34,488 nt of DNA from assembly GCF_013377905.1 (NCBI RefSeq), contig NZ_JABKAV010000037.1, positions 1 to 34,488 of the forward strand, in the 5' to 3' direction. A program made the position numbers and the translations under genes. Positions 6,652 through 15,424 of this stretch are shown in pieces. The notes below the pieces were generated by a model. That model did no database searches and was not told where the DNA came from. It saw nothing but the letters and a program-made list of their open reading frames with translations. Origin of the DNA: Hymenobacter terrestris. Its GTDB lineage: Bacteria; Bacteroidota; Bacteroidia; Cytophagales; Hymenobacteraceae. How positions within the stretch are numbered: position 1 is the first letter of the stretch; each line of letters begins with the position of its first letter.

Positions 6652-7947
6652 ATGCTGAAACCGCTTCTCACCAGTCTGCTCTTTGGCACCGCATTGCTGG
6701 CCTCGGCCCCGGCCGCTCTGGCCCAGAAAACCTACCTGCACTGCGGCCGCCTGCTCGACATGCGCTCCGATCGTGCCCAAACCGCCATGACCGTGGTGGT
6801 AGAGAATGGCCGGGTGCTGGCCGTAGAAAAGGGCTACTCCTCCCCCACCGGCCCCCAGGACCAGGTTATAGACCTGAAAAACCGTACTGTGCTGCCCGGC
6901 CTCATCGATTGCCACGTGCACTTGGAAAGCGAAACCAGCAAGGACAACTTTCTGCGCGAATTCATCGACAACCCTGCTGATGCGGCATTTAGCTCGCTGC
7001 CGCACGCCCGCAAAACCTTGCTGGCCGGCTTTACCACCGTGCGCGACCTGGGTGGCTCGGGTGTGAACGTGGCCCTGCGCAACGCCATCAACCAGGGCAA
7101 GGTAGTGGGGCCGCGCATCTTCACGGCCCGCAAGGCTATTTCGGGCACCGGCGGCCACATGGACCCTACCAACGGCTACCGCCTTGACCTGATGGGCGTA
7201 CCCGGCCCGCTGGATGGCGTGATTAATAGCCCCGATGAGGCCCGGCAGGCCGTGCGCGAGCAGTATAAGCGTGGGGCCGACCTCATCAAAATTGCCAGCA
7301 CCGGCGGCGTGCTCAGCGTAGCCAAAGATGGCTCGGCGGCCCAGATGACGGAGGCCGAAATTCGGGCCGTGGTGGAAACGGCGCGCGACCTGGGCCTGGC
7401 CGTGGCCTGCCACGCCCACGGGGCCGAAGGGATGAAGCGCGCCATCCGGGCCGGCGTAACGAGCATCGAGCACGGCACGCTGATGGATGACGAAACGATG
7501 AAGCTGATGGTAAAAAACGGCACCTGGTACGTGCCCACCATCACGGCCGGCAAGTCGGTGGCCGACTCGGCTAAAATCCCGAATTACTACCCGCCGCTGG
7601 TAACGCCCAAGGCCCTAGCCATCGGGCCGAAGCTGCAGGGCACTTTCGGGCGGGCCTACAAAGCGGGCGTTAAAATTGCGTTTGGCACCGATGCGGCCGT
7701 ATTCCGGCACGGGGCCAACGGGCTGGAGTTCCGCTACATGGTGGAGGCGGGTATGCCACCGCTGGCCGCGTTGCGCTCCGCCACTGTGTCAGCGGCCGAG
7801 CTGCTGGGCCAGTCGGAAAACCTGGGTACGCTCGAAGCCGGCAAGCTCGCTGATGTGGTGGCCGTAGAGGGCGACCCATTGCAGGATATTGGAGCCATGC
7901 AGCGGGTCCGCTTCGTGATGAAGCAGGGCGTAGTATACCAGCCGTAG
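6652..7947 (+). CDS. Secreted metal-dependent amidohydrolase (prolidase/imidazolonepropionase-like)
   Basis: This exported protein of 431 residues begins with a signal peptide (LLTSLLFGTALLASAPAALA, cleavage near 25). The amidohydrolase TIM barrel carries the binuclear metal site: HVH (H88, H90) in GLIDCHVHLE, K213 in LIKIASTGG (the carbamylated-lysine position), H254 and H274 in ACHAHGAEG and SIEHGT, and D347 in FGTDAAV. The small beta-sandwich formed by the N- and C-terminal strands (GKLADVVAVEGDPL) is also present. The GTGGHMD segment at 165-171 is typical of the secreted Xaa-Pro dipeptidase/imidazolonepropionase-like branch. It probably hydrolyses an amide or peptide in the periplasm, but the exact substrate is unknown. 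The in-frame ATG at 6631 would put extra residues before the signal peptide, so 6652 is preferred. The gap 6431-6651 shows no other gene. Confidence 0.9.
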   Translation: MLKPLLTSLLFGTALLASAPAALAQKTYLHCGRLLDMRSDRAQTAMTVVVENGRVLAVEKGYSSPTGPQDQVIDLKNRTVLPGLIDCHVHLESETSKDNFLREFIDNPADAAFSSLPHARKTLLAGFTTVRDLGGSGVNVALRNAINQGKVVGPRIFTARKAISGTGGHMDPTNGYRLDLMGVPGPLDGVINSPDEARQAVREQYKRGADLIKIASTGGVLSVAKDGSAAQMTEAEIRAVVETARDLGLAVACHAHGAEGMKRAIRAGVTSIEHGTLMDDETMKLMVKNGTWYVPTITAGKSVADSAKIPNYYPPLVTPKALAIGPKLQGTFGRAYKAGVKIAFGTDAAVFRHGANGLEFRYMVEAGMPPLAALRSATVSAAELLGQSENLGTLEAGKLADVVAVEGDPLQDIGAMQRVRFVMKQGVVYQP

Positions 7948-8165
7948 CAGTGCTAGCCTGCGCGGCAGGATCCAATCGAAAAAATCAGCAGCAAAAACTG
8001 GCCTGACGAGCAGGAAAGCAAGTTTGCGAAAAATAATTTCCGGATCAGGAACTTTTCTACATAAACCGGGCACGATTGTGGATTTGCGCTTTACAGCTGC
8101 CGATGACCGGCACTACCATGCTGGCTAGCAGGTTCATCTTTATCACTCTTTACCGCTCGCTTATT

Positions 8166-8828
8166 ATGAACCGCTACGCTATAGCCGGAGCCGCTGCTTT
8201 GTTGCTGACTGCTATTATCACCAAGGCCCAGGACGTTCCGCGCGAACCCAACGCCCAGTACCCCAGCCGCCCTCGCGGCGACGCCCGGTTTGAGGCCCAA
8301 CCTAATGCTCGCTCAGGTGACCGTTCAGGCTCCGACCCTGCTCCACTATACCGCTCCAGCATCGCGCTCGAATTGGGATGGAATGCGCCGTATGGCTTCG
8401 GCATTACCTATGGCTACAATGTGTCGCCCGCCTTCGATGTAAATGCGGGAGTCGGTATCGGCGTGGGAGGCAAAATCGGGGTAGGAGCCCGCTACTATTT
8501 TCGGCCCAACCGCCCCTTTACGCCCTACTTGGGCGTGAACCTAGTACGCACCGGCCGTCTCAACAACGTGGAAGTAGAATTGGATAGCGAGCAGGTTACT
8601 TACTCCATGAGACCGAGCGCCACGGCGCATCTGCGGGGTGGTATCCGCTGGCAGCCGGGGCGAGTCGGGCTGCTCGCTACTATCGGCTATGCCAGCCGCC
8701 TCGGCGGCGACCCCGTAACCTACGCTCCCGGCTCCTACCCCTCCCCCAGCATGCACGACTTAGTGCAGACTATCAGCCCCGGTGGCGGCGAGTTTTCAGT
8801 AGGCATAGTGATTGGGCTGGGCCGCTAA
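8166..8828 (+). CDS. Exported, probable outer-membrane beta-barrel protein
   Basis: The product has 220 residues. A signal peptide (YAIAGAAALLLTAIITKA, cleavage near 21) is followed by a Pro/Arg/Asp-rich linker of about 40 residues. From residue 60 onward come alternating-hydrophobicity strands: SIALELGWNAPYGFGITYGY, FDVNAGVGIGVGGKIGVGARYYF, FTPYLGVNLV, ATAHLRGGIRW, GLLATIGYAS and a final strand ending in SVGIVIGLGR. Strand length, glycine-aromatic content and number suggest an eight-stranded outer-membrane barrel of the OmpA/OmpW size class, although the last residue is not aromatic. I cannot name a family. The ATG at 8166 gives a proper signal peptide; the upstream in-frame ATGs do not. The stretch 7948-8165 holds no gene. 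Confidence 0.72.
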   Translation: MNRYAIAGAAALLLTAIITKAQDVPREPNAQYPSRPRGDARFEAQPNARSGDRSGSDPAPLYRSSIALELGWNAPYGFGITYGYNVSPAFDVNAGVGIGVGGKIGVGARYYFRPNRPFTPYLGVNLVRTGRLNNVEVELDSEQVTYSMRPSATAHLRGGIRWQPGRVGLLATIGYASRLGGDPVTYAPGSYPSPSMHDLVQTISPGGGEFSVGIVIGLGR

Positions 8829-8838
8829 AAGCTAACCC

Positions 8839-8893
8839 GCTACAAGCTAAAAACCCGACGACCTACTCGGCCGCCGGGTTTTTAGCTTGTAGC
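8839..8893. terminator. Bidirectional terminator with perfect 19-bp stem
   Basis: GCTACAAGCTAAAAACCCG (8839-8857) is exactly complementary to 8875-8893 across a 17-base loop. A and T runs inside the stem suit termination from either side. It lies between the convergent barrel gene and the gene at 8906-9940. Confidence 0.75.
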
Positions 8894-8905
8894 ATTTACT
8901 ACTTT

Positions 8906-9940
8906 TCAGGTCTTTTTTGGCGGCATCAGCATCAGCTTCAGGTTCAGGCGCACTACGTCGCCCATGCCACGGCAGCGGCTGAACTGCCCGGTACCGTGGT
9001 GGCGATTGAGTTCCTGTTTGAGCTGGCTGACTTTCTCGGGGGTCGAAATGGTGTCGTGGCGCAGGCAGTCGATGAGGTCTTTGAGACGGTGGCGCTCCGA
9101 GCGCGCCCGGCGGGCCATCAGGGTGCGCTCTTCGGCTTGGTATTGCCGGATGTTTTCGGGCTTGAGCAGCCGGCTGCACAGCTGCACAATGGCCCGGTTG
9201 TCCTTGAAAAACTGCGGCAGGTACATATTCTTCTTGCCCTCGTAGCACTGCTGGTCGAAGTCGATGGCCCGGACCCGGTACTGCTCATCCTCGAAGTCTA
9301 GCGTTACGTCGACGATATAATTGTAGGCCCGCATGTCGCCCAGCAGCCGTGCAAAGCACCGCTCGTTGAACTTGACGAACTCCTTGGCCATGCGCACCTC
9401 ATTGAGATGCGGCCGGGAGAGATGGCGGCGGATGAAGTCGTCGCCGGGAATACCGGCAATATGCTCCTCAATAAGCGTGTTACCGTTGAGCAGATAGGTG
9501 ATACTGTTGGGCGAAAGAATGTGCTCTAACTCCAAACCGTACACTCGGGAGGCATCGGCCTTTTTCACGTAGAAATAATCGTGGTTGTCGTTGAGCTGAT
9601 TGACGATGCGCACCCGGAAGGGCTGGCTGTTGCCGAAGCGACAATAGTCGATGCGGTCGGCCAGCAGGTGCCGGGTGAACGAAAGGTCGCCGGCGGTTTT
9701 GAGCAGGGCGTATACTTCCGTCAGGCCCTGGCTGAGCTCGCGCAGGGCGTTGGGTTCGTAGTACACCGTTTCCCAAAGCGTATCGTTGCCCTGGCGGTCG
9801 AGCAGCGGGTAGGCGCCCGTAAAGCGGGCCAGGTCGGCGTAGGTTACGGGCAGCGTGGTGGCGCGGTCGTACTCGACGAGGTACTGCTGCAGCCGTTCAC
9901 CCACTGGGTAAGTAATCTTCTTTTTGGAAATAAGGGTCAT
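8906..9940 (-). CDS. Hypothetical protein, possible divergent kinase-like fold
   Basis: This 344-residue soluble protein has no signal or membrane segment, and I do not recognise a named family. One segment looks like a kinase active site. GDMRAYNYIVDV (about residues 209-220) has the D-x(4)-N spacing of a catalytic loop, and RVRAIDFDQQ (about 232-241), some 20 residues later, could be the metal-binding DFD/DFG position. Upstream, FYVKKADASRVYG and LEHILSP could be the phosphate-anchor strands. The last 100 residues are basic and helical (TLMARRARSERHRLKDLI). This is a pattern inference only and no phosphorylation target is suggested. The ATG at 9940 is chosen because the longer form to 10072 adds a low-quality tail overlapping the divergent promoter region. 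The gene shares a terminator with the barrel gene. Confidence 0.68.
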   Translation of the reverse strand: MTLISKKKITYPVGERLQQYLVEYDRATTLPVTYADLARFTGAYPLLDRQGNDTLWETVYYEPNALRELSQGLTEVYALLKTAGDLSFTRHLLADRIDYCRFGNSQPFRVRIVNQLNDNHDYFYVKKADASRVYGLELEHILSPNSITYLLNGNTLIEEHIAGIPGDDFIRRHLSRPHLNEVRMAKEFVKFNERCFARLLGDMRAYNYIVDVTLDFEDEQYRVRAIDFDQQCYEGKKNMYLPQFFKDNRAIVQLCSRLLKPENIRQYQAEERTLMARRARSERHRLKDLIDCLRHDTISTPEKVSQLKQELNRHHGTGQFSRCRGMGDVVRLNLKLMLMPPKKT

Positions 9941-10125
9941 AGACAGCTGGTCGGGCAGAAGCGGAAAATATGGCGGCATGCGGGCGGGCCGAAGCAGCAT
10001 GGCTGCCGTCACCGCAGGCAATAGTACGCCGGGCGGGACCGAACGGGTTGAAAATACAGTTTCTGCCCTCAACTAGCGGCCGAATTGTATCTTCGTTGTC
10101 GTCAAGCCTTTGGTCGGAATCTGCT

Positions 10126-11385
10126 ATGAAAAAACTCCTACTTACCCTGCTTATCGTGCTGCTGTGCCCGAACCTGTTGCCGGCCTGGGGTACGTTTGCG
10201 CACCGCACTGTTACGCAGCTGGCCGTGTACGCGCTGCCTTCGGCCATGCGCGGCTATTATTTCCGCAACATGCCCGCGCTGGTAAACGGTAGTGGCAGCG
10301 GCAACCAGGCCTCCGAGCGGGACTTGGCCGAATCGCCCCGGCACTTTATTTCGATGGACCACTATGGCTCCGACCCCTTCGGTACGGTGCCCAAGGAGTG
10401 GGAAAAGGCCGTAGCCAAGTACACGGCCGACACACTACGCAAGTATGGTACGCTGCCCTGGGCCATCATGGACACCAAGAGCAAGCTCACCGCGGCCTTC
10501 CGCAACGCCGATACCACGGCTATTCTCACACTTTCTTCGGAGTTGAGCCATTTGGTCGCCGATGCCTACGTACCGCTGCGCACCACCGAAAACTACGATG
10601 GCCAGCTCAGCAAGCAGGAGGGCATGCTGGCGCTGTGGGAAAGCAAGCTGCCCGAGCGCCACATTGGCAAGTACAAGCTCAAAAACGAATCGGCCCGCCC
10701 CCTGAAAGATCCGCTGGGCGACGTCTGGCAGGTGCTGCAGGAGTCGTACGGCTTTCTGGGGGCCACCTTCGATCTGGAGGGCGATATTACCCGCAAGTAC
10801 ACACCCCAGACCAAGTACGTTTTCAGCCACAAGTATGGCGAAACCCGCCGGGCATACTCGGATGCCTTTGCCGACTCGTACCATGATAAAGTGGGGGGTA
10901 TGATTGCCTTCCGCCTGAAGCTGGCTCCCACACTGGTGGCCTCCATGTGGCTGACGGCCTGGAAGGATGCCGGCTCGCCCGACCTGGGCAAGCTGCTGAA
11001 GCAGCCCGTTTCGAAAGACGAGCAGGACCAGCTCGACAGCCAACTCAGTGCCTGGAAGGAAAACTTGCTTGTAGATGAGAAAGGCCTGCTGGCTCTCGAA
11101 CCCATGAAGGCAGCCGTCCGTCCCGACCTCATCAATGCCGCCCGCGCCATGCCCACGCTTTCGGCAGACATGGAAGCCAAGCCCGCCACGCCGGCTGCAA
11201 CAGCGGCGCCGGCCACTGCGCCGGGCACCACGCCGGCCGCACCGACTACCAAGGTCAAAACCAAAGTAAAGCCCGCCGATGGACCGGCCGTGAAGGAAAA
11301 GACCAAACCAGCCGCTAAGCCCAAGGCGAAGACAAAAGCGAAGTCCAACGACGACTGGAGCTCACCTGCCGGCTCGGGCTGGTAA
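10126..11385 (+). CDS. Exported zinc-dependent phospholipase C/P1 nuclease-like protein
   Basis: The protein has 419 residues. A signal peptide ending LLPA at residue 20 places Trp21 at the mature N-terminus (WGTFAHR), the free N-terminal Trp that binds zinc in phospholipase C/P1 nuclease enzymes. Further candidate ligands are H26, H73 and D78 in PRHFISMDHY, and H142/D146 in SHLVAD (an H-x3-D pair), followed by VPLRTTENYDGQ, which recalls the P1 nuclease QPLH region. The last 90 or so residues (from about 330) are low complexity, rich in Ala/Pro/Thr then Lys (AKPKAKTKAK), probably a disordered basic tail that could contact the envelope or nucleic acid. Substrate (phospholipid or nucleic acid) is undecided. 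The frame is open upstream to 9970, but only the ATG at 10126 gives the signal peptide. Confidence 0.82.
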   Translation: MKKLLLTLLIVLLCPNLLPAWGTFAHRTVTQLAVYALPSAMRGYYFRNMPALVNGSGSGNQASERDLAESPRHFISMDHYGSDPFGTVPKEWEKAVAKYTADTLRKYGTLPWAIMDTKSKLTAAFRNADTTAILTLSSELSHLVADAYVPLRTTENYDGQLSKQEGMLALWESKLPERHIGKYKLKNESARPLKDPLGDVWQVLQESYGFLGATFDLEGDITRKYTPQTKYVFSHKYGETRRAYSDAFADSYHDKVGGMIAFRLKLAPTLVASMWLTAWKDAGSPDLGKLLKQPVSKDEQDQLDSQLSAWKENLLVDEKGLLALEPMKAAVRPDLINAARAMPTLSADMEAKPATPAATAAPATAPGTTPAAPTTKVKTKVKPADGPAVKEKTKPAAKPKAKTKAKSNDDWSSPAGSGW

Positions 11386-11416
11386 CTTGCCAGCCCAAGC
11401 CGGGCATTATCTTTAG

Positions 11417-11452
11417 GGGTGGCTACGCTGTTGGGCGGGCCACCCTTTTTTT
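11417..11452 (+). terminator. Rho-independent terminator after the phospholipase-like gene
   Basis: GGGTGGC (11417-11423) pairs with GCCACCC (11439-11445) and is followed directly by seven T (11446-11452). It separates this gene from the cyclophilin gene and argues against starting the latter at 11419. Confidence 0.75.
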
Positions 11453-11487
11453 GTGCCCCACAGCCGGTTATTGTTCGTATCATTGCC

Positions 11488-12237
11488 ATGATTCGCTTCC
11501 ACTCCTTTCTGCTTCCGCTGCTGGCGGCGCCGCTGCTACTGGCCGCCTGCAACCAAGGCACCCCCGAAACCGCCGACGTCACCAAGCCCGCGCCGCCGCC
11601 CGAAGTACCCGGCCCCGACCTGATGGCGCTGGCCGACTCCAACGCCGCCCAACTGCTGCTGGCCTACGGACGAGAGTACCCCGGCCAGGAAGTGCTGCTC
11701 CAGACCCGCCTGGGCGATATGCGCATCCGCCTTTACGATGACACGCCTATTCATACGGCCAACTTTTTGCTGCTCAGTCGCAAAGGGGTGTTCAATGAAT
11801 CGGTTTTCAACCGGGTGGTGCAGGGCTTTGCCATTCAGGGGGGCGGCTCGGAGCGGCGTACTATTGCCATGCGCAGCTACCGGCTGCCGCCCGAAATCAG
11901 GCCGCAACACTTCCATAAGCGCGGGGCCCTGGCGATGGCCCGCTACGATGGCGAGATGAACCCTGGTAAACTTTCCTCCAACAACGATTTTTATATCGTG
12001 CAGGGCGAGAAGATGTCGGCGGCCCAGGCGCAGGCCAGCGCCGTCCGCCCGCTCACGCCCGAGCAGGCCAAAACCTACGAAACCCTCGGCGGCACTCCCG
12101 GCCTCGATGGCCAGTACACCGTGTTCGGCGAGGTAGTGGAGGGCCTCGACGTCATCGACAAAATTGCCAACGAGCCCGTGGGCATGGACAAATGGCCGGT
12201 AACGGATGTGGGCATCAAGGTGAAGGTGCTGAAGTAA
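11488..12237 (+). CDS. Cyclophilin-type peptidyl-prolyl isomerase, lipoprotein
   Basis: The product is 249 residues with a lipoprotein signal (LLAAPLLLAAC, acylated Cys21) and a Pro-rich linker. The cyclophilin domain starts near residue 70 (LLQTRLGDMRIRLYDDTPIH). The active-site block FNRVVQGFAIQGGG (108-120) keeps the catalytic Arg109 and Gln117. The usual SQFFI segment is changed to NNDFYIVQG (166-173), and GQYTVFGEVVEGLDVIDKIA (208-227) is the family's closing strand-helix. It should catalyse cis-trans isomerisation of prolyl bonds in exported proteins, anchored in the inner or outer membrane. An insertion of about 30 residues (MSAAQAQASAVRPLTPEQAK) sits before the LDGQ loop, as in other Bacteroidota cyclophilins. 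The ATG at 11488 lies 3 bases after a near-consensus box TATCATTG (11478-11485). Confidence 0.9.
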   Translation: MIRFHSFLLPLLAAPLLLAACNQGTPETADVTKPAPPPEVPGPDLMALADSNAAQLLLAYGREYPGQEVLLQTRLGDMRIRLYDDTPIHTANFLLLSRKGVFNESVFNRVVQGFAIQGGGSERRTIAMRSYRLPPEIRPQHFHKRGALAMARYDGEMNPGKLSSNNDFYIVQGEKMSAAQAQASAVRPLTPEQAKTYETLGGTPGLDGQYTVFGEVVEGLDVIDKIANEPVGMDKWPVTDVGIKVKVLK

Positions 12238-12247
12238 GAAACCCTTT

Positions 12248-12715
12248 TCACTGCCCACGCCGAATCTGTACCAGGCGGGTGTGCTGCACGTCGCCGGGCT
12301 GCTCCTGCATCAACTCCAAGGCTTCGGCGCGGGTGTAAGTCAGGGCTTTATCGGTGAAGAAGCCGGCGGCGCTGACGTCAGCGGCCGGGTCGGAGGACTC
12401 CTGGCGGGCGGGCAGCAAATCGACCGTTGTGGGCGTTGTGCGGCTTACGCGGTAGAAAAAATACCGCTCCCCGGTCCCGCCGCCAGGCTGATAGGCCACC
12501 ACGTAGACATCGTTGAGTTGCGGGCGCTGAATGCGGCGCGCCAGGGTGGTATCAGGCGGGGCGGCCAGCAGGCCTACCGACGCGGCCGTAGCCGGCGCAG
12601 CAGCCGGGGTTGTGGCCGGGGCAGCAGCGTCATCGGGAGGGGTGGTAGGCTGCGACTGGCAGGCGGCCGAACCCAGCAGCAGGGCCAGCCCGGTTATACG
12701 AAGTAGTGCAAGCAT
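12248..12715 (-). CDS. Small lipoprotein of unknown function
   Basis: The product has 155 residues. A lipoprotein signal peptide (LALLLGSAAC, acylated Cys19) is followed by a Thr/Ala/Pro-rich linker of about 35 residues and a C-terminal domain of about 100 residues. That domain begins LNDVYVVAYQPGG, then ERYFFYRVSRTTPTTVDLLPA, and ends with helix and strand RAEALELMQEQPGDVQHTRLVQIRR. I do not recognise the domain. Location is the periplasmic face of a membrane. Only 10 bases separate its stop from that of the convergent cyclophilin gene, so no terminator fits between them. Confidence 0.72.
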   Translation of the reverse strand: MLALLRITGLALLLGSAACQSQPTTPPDDAAAPATTPAAAPATAASVGLLAAPPDTTLARRIQRPQLNDVYVVAYQPGGGTGERYFFYRVSRTTPTTVDLLPARQESSDPAADVSAAGFFTDKALTYTRAEALELMQEQPGDVQHTRLVQIRRGQ

Positions 12716-12826
12716 AGCCCATGCTACGAAAAAGCGCGCCGGAAAAGTGTACCGGTTTCGATTACCAGCCGCAGTATTACGCGCTACAGCCCCGCTCTGC
12801 CACCCAAATCATCCTCTGACTCCACA

Positions 12827-12861
12827 AAAAAGCGGCCCGCACAAATGTGCAGGCCGCTTTT
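12827..12861 (-). terminator. Terminator of the small membrane protein gene
   Basis: AAAAGCGGCC (12827-12836) pairs with GGCCGCTTTT (12852-12861), with an inner GCAC/GTGC stem and AAAT loop. On the minus strand the hairpin ends in a T run just after the stop of the gene at 12886-13152. The rest of the gap 12716-12885 shows nothing else. Confidence 0.7.
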
Positions 12862-12885
12862 AGCATAGGCAAAAGTTCAGCATTT

Positions 12886-13152
12886 CTAGGCTGCTCTCCT
12901 TGCCTCTATTTCCCTTCTGATCTGCGCAAGGGTCTGTTTTTGGGCTTGTGAACTTCTGTAAATCATGGCTATCAGAAATAACGGAATGGCCAGGTAGAGA
13001 AACCCGAATCCGTTTTTCACCAAGCCATATACCATCACACCCACCAAAAACCCAATTGTTCCGGCAGAAAGCAGCTGGTTTTTTCTGTTGCTTTTCTCCG
13101 CTGCCAGCAACTCTTCCAGCGGCAGTGCGGCGTAATTCGTGTCGTTCGGCAT
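12886..13152 (-). CDS. Small two-helix membrane protein
   Basis: The protein is 88 residues. A short acidic/amphipathic N-terminus (LPLEELLAAEKSNRKNQ) is followed by two membrane helices at about residues 28-45 (SAGTIGFLVGVMVYGLV) and 48-64 (GFGFLYLAIPLFLIAM). A charged helical tail (SSQAQKQTLAQIRREIEARR) follows and is probably cytoplasmic. Small proteins with the pattern 'LEEL...E, two helices with a NGFGF turn, charged tail' recur in Bacteroidota without assigned function. Another frame across the same bases is longer but has no comparable composition, and this one has the better start and the terminator. Its G+C content is somewhat lower than that of its neighbours. Confidence 0.75.
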   Translation of the reverse strand: MPNDTNYAALPLEELLAAEKSNRKNQLLSAGTIGFLVGVMVYGLVKNGFGFLYLAIPLFLIAMIYRSSQAQKQTLAQIRREIEARRAA

Positions 13153-13217
13153 GGTCTACCTGTTCAGCTTGAAAGTATAGCAGCAACTGCCTGCAAAATG
13201 CTACCGGCTTCGGAAAC

Positions 13218-15317
13218 CTACCAGATTTTGGCGCGGTCGGCTTGCGCCCGCATCATTTTGGCGTTTTCCTTGCAGCCAAAGGCCTCGTAGAACTCGGGCA
13301 TGTTCATGAGCGGCCCCACAGTGCGGTATTGAGCCGGCGAGTGCGGGTCGGTCATCACCTGCTGGCGCAGGTACTCGGGGCGGGCGTTGGTGCGCCACAC
13401 CTGAGCCCAAGCCAGGAAGAAACGCTGCTCGGGCGTGAAGCCGTCGTACTTCGGCACGTTTTTGCCGGCGTTGGCTTTCTGTAAGGCCGAGTAGGCCAGG
13501 GCCAGTCCACCGAAGTCGGCCAGGTTTTCGCCCATTGTCAGCTTGCCGTTCACGAACACCGAATCAAGCGGTGAGAAGGCCGAATACTGCTTGTCCACCA
13601 TGTCGGCGCGCTGCTGAAACTTGTCGGCGTCCTCCTTGGTCCACCAGTCGCGCAGGTTGCCCGCGGCGTCGTACTGGCGGCCCTGGTCGTCGAAGCCGTG
13701 CGTGATTTCGTGGCCGATTACCGCGCCCATGCCGCCGTAGTTCACGGCATCATCGGCGTTGGGGTCGAAGAACGGGGGCTGCATGATGCCGGCCGGGAAC
13801 ACGATTTCGTTCATGCTCGGGTTGAAGTAGGCATTCACCGTGGGCGGCGTCATGCCCCACTCCTGGCGGTCAATCGGCTTGCCGAACTTGCTGGTGTTGT
13901 CGGCGTAGCTCCACTGGCGGGCGGCCAGCACATTCTGCAGGTACGAATCGCGCGAGATGTTGAGGGCCGAGTAGTCCTTCCACTTGTCGGGGTAGCCGAT
14001 TTTTACGGTGAAGGCGGCCAGCTTCTTCTGGGCTTCAGCCTTCGTAGCCGGGCTCATCCAGTCGAGCTTATTGATATGCTCGCCCATAGCCGCCCGGATG
14101 TTGTTTACCATCACCAGCGCCTTCTGCTTGGTTTCGGGCGTGAAAGCCTTCTCCACGTACACCTGCCCAAAAGCCTCGCCTAACGCACCGTCGGTCGAGC
14201 GCAACATGCGCTTCCAGCGGGGCTGCTGCTGCTTGGCCCCGCTCAGTACCTGCGAGAAGCGGAACTGCTCGTCGCCGTAGGCCTTGGGCAGCGCCGACGA
14301 GAGCGACGACACCAGATGCCAGCGCATGTAGGTTTTGAGGTCGGTAACCGGCGTCTGCTTCATCAGGTTGCTCACTTCCTGCATAAACTCGGGCTGGCCC
14401 ACAATTACCTGCTGGGCGGCGCCTAGGTTAAGCGTCTTGAGCGTAGCGGGCAACGCCAGATTCGGGAAGCGCTTGTTGGCCTCGGCCACGCTCATTTTGT
14501 TGTAGTTGGCGTTGGGGTCGCGCAAAGCCACGCGGGTTTTCGAGGCCTTGGCCAGCTTGGTTTCGAGCGCCATTACGGCCACAGCGTTTTTGGCGGCTGT
14601 GGTCGGATTGTCGCCCAGCAGCTTAAAAGTGTTGGTCAGGTAGGTGGTGTAGGCTGCCCGGATACCCTTGGAGCGGGCGTCGTCCTTGAGGTAATAGTCG
14701 CGGTCGGGCAGGCTTAGGCCACCCTGGTACAGGTTCACGGCGTACTCGTCGCTCTTCTTGTCATCCTGACCCACGTAGCCCCCGAAGAAGGCACCGGTCT
14801 GCAGGCGCATTTGCTGGGGCAGCACGGTCTGCACGTCTTTCAGCGTCTTGATTTTGCTGATGCGGTCCAGCTCGGGCTGCAGATACTTCAGACCGGCGGC
14901 ATCGATGGCGGCCGAGTCCATGGCCGAGGCATAGAAGTCGCCTACTTTCTGGGCGTTGGAGCCCTTGGCGGCCGAAGTATTGGCGGCCGACTCGTCCAGA
15001 ATCTGCCGCATCACGGCGTTGTTCTTATCGGCCAGCTCGTTGAAAGAACCCCAGCGTACTTCGGCGGCCGGAATGGGGTTATTCTTCAACCAGCTGCCCG
15101 ATGCGTACTCGAAGAAGTCGTCGCAGGGGTCGGCCGAGGTGTTGATGTTGGCCACGTTCAGGCCGGTGCCTTTGGGGGCAGGAACGGCCATCGGGGGCGT
15201 TTCGGCAGTAGGTGCGGCGGTAGTGGTGGAAGCCACCGGCTGGGTGCTGGCACAGCCGCCCAAGGCCAGACCAGCGGCGGCCAGAGCCGCCAGAGACAAA
15301 GGATTATTTTTTCGCAT
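13218..15317 (-). CDS. M13 family metallopeptidase, lipoprotein (neprilysin/PepO-like)
   Basis: The product has 699 residues. A lipoprotein signal (LAALAAAGLALGGC, acylated Cys22) and a Thr/Ala/Pro linker precede an M13 N-terminal domain (about 50-450; PCDDFFEYASGSWLKNNPIP near the start) and a C-terminal catalytic domain. The zinc site is HEITH (about residues 537-541, in VIGHEITHGFDDQG), with the third ligand Glu in GENLADFGGL about 60 residues later. NAYFNPSMNEIVFPAGI is the substrate-binding NAYY/F-type motif, and the chain ends KIW (family CxxW-like end). It cleaves oligopeptides outside the inner membrane. Length is normal and all catalytic residues are present. It reads away from xseA. 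The upstream gap holds a large inverted repeat at 15425-15525. Confidence 0.95.
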   Translation of the reverse strand: MRKNNPLSLAALAAAGLALGGCASTQPVASTTTAAPTAETPPMAVPAPKGTGLNVANINTSADPCDDFFEYASGSWLKNNPIPAAEVRWGSFNELADKNNAVMRQILDESAANTSAAKGSNAQKVGDFYASAMDSAAIDAAGLKYLQPELDRISKIKTLKDVQTVLPQQMRLQTGAFFGGYVGQDDKKSDEYAVNLYQGGLSLPDRDYYLKDDARSKGIRAAYTTYLTNTFKLLGDNPTTAAKNAVAVMALETKLAKASKTRVALRDPNANYNKMSVAEANKRFPNLALPATLKTLNLGAAQQVIVGQPEFMQEVSNLMKQTPVTDLKTYMRWHLVSSLSSALPKAYGDEQFRFSQVLSGAKQQQPRWKRMLRSTDGALGEAFGQVYVEKAFTPETKQKALVMVNNIRAAMGEHINKLDWMSPATKAEAQKKLAAFTVKIGYPDKWKDYSALNISRDSYLQNVLAARQWSYADNTSKFGKPIDRQEWGMTPPTVNAYFNPSMNEIVFPAGIMQPPFFDPNADDAVNYGGMGAVIGHEITHGFDDQGRQYDAAGNLRDWWTKEDADKFQQRADMVDKQYSAFSPLDSVFVNGKLTMGENLADFGGLALAYSALQKANAGKNVPKYDGFTPEQRFFLAWAQVWRTNARPEYLRQQVMTDPHSPAQYRTVGPLMNMPEFYEAFGCKENAKMMRAQADRAKIW

Positions 15318-15424
15318 AAAACAGGAAGAAAGGAAGTATTGTCAGGAGTAAATCTACTAAAAAGCTGTGATTTGGTGTTTGGAAGGGGAAGCTGAGTAAG
15401 GTGAGATGAGAGAGGCTCTAAAAA

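Noticed and set aside
6604..7473. 289-codon minus-strand open frame opposite the amidohydrolase
   Set aside because: The plus strand has all metal ligands of a known enzyme family. The opposite frame is compositionally biased only.
10593..11642. 349-codon minus-strand open frame across the phospholipase-like and cyclophilin genes
   Set aside because: It crosses a strong terminator and the start of another gene, and has Ser/Ala/Gly low-complexity composition.
12860..13186. 108-codon alternative frame overlapping the small membrane protein gene
   Set aside because: It includes the terminator hairpin and lacks the two clean membrane helices present in the frame 12886-13152.
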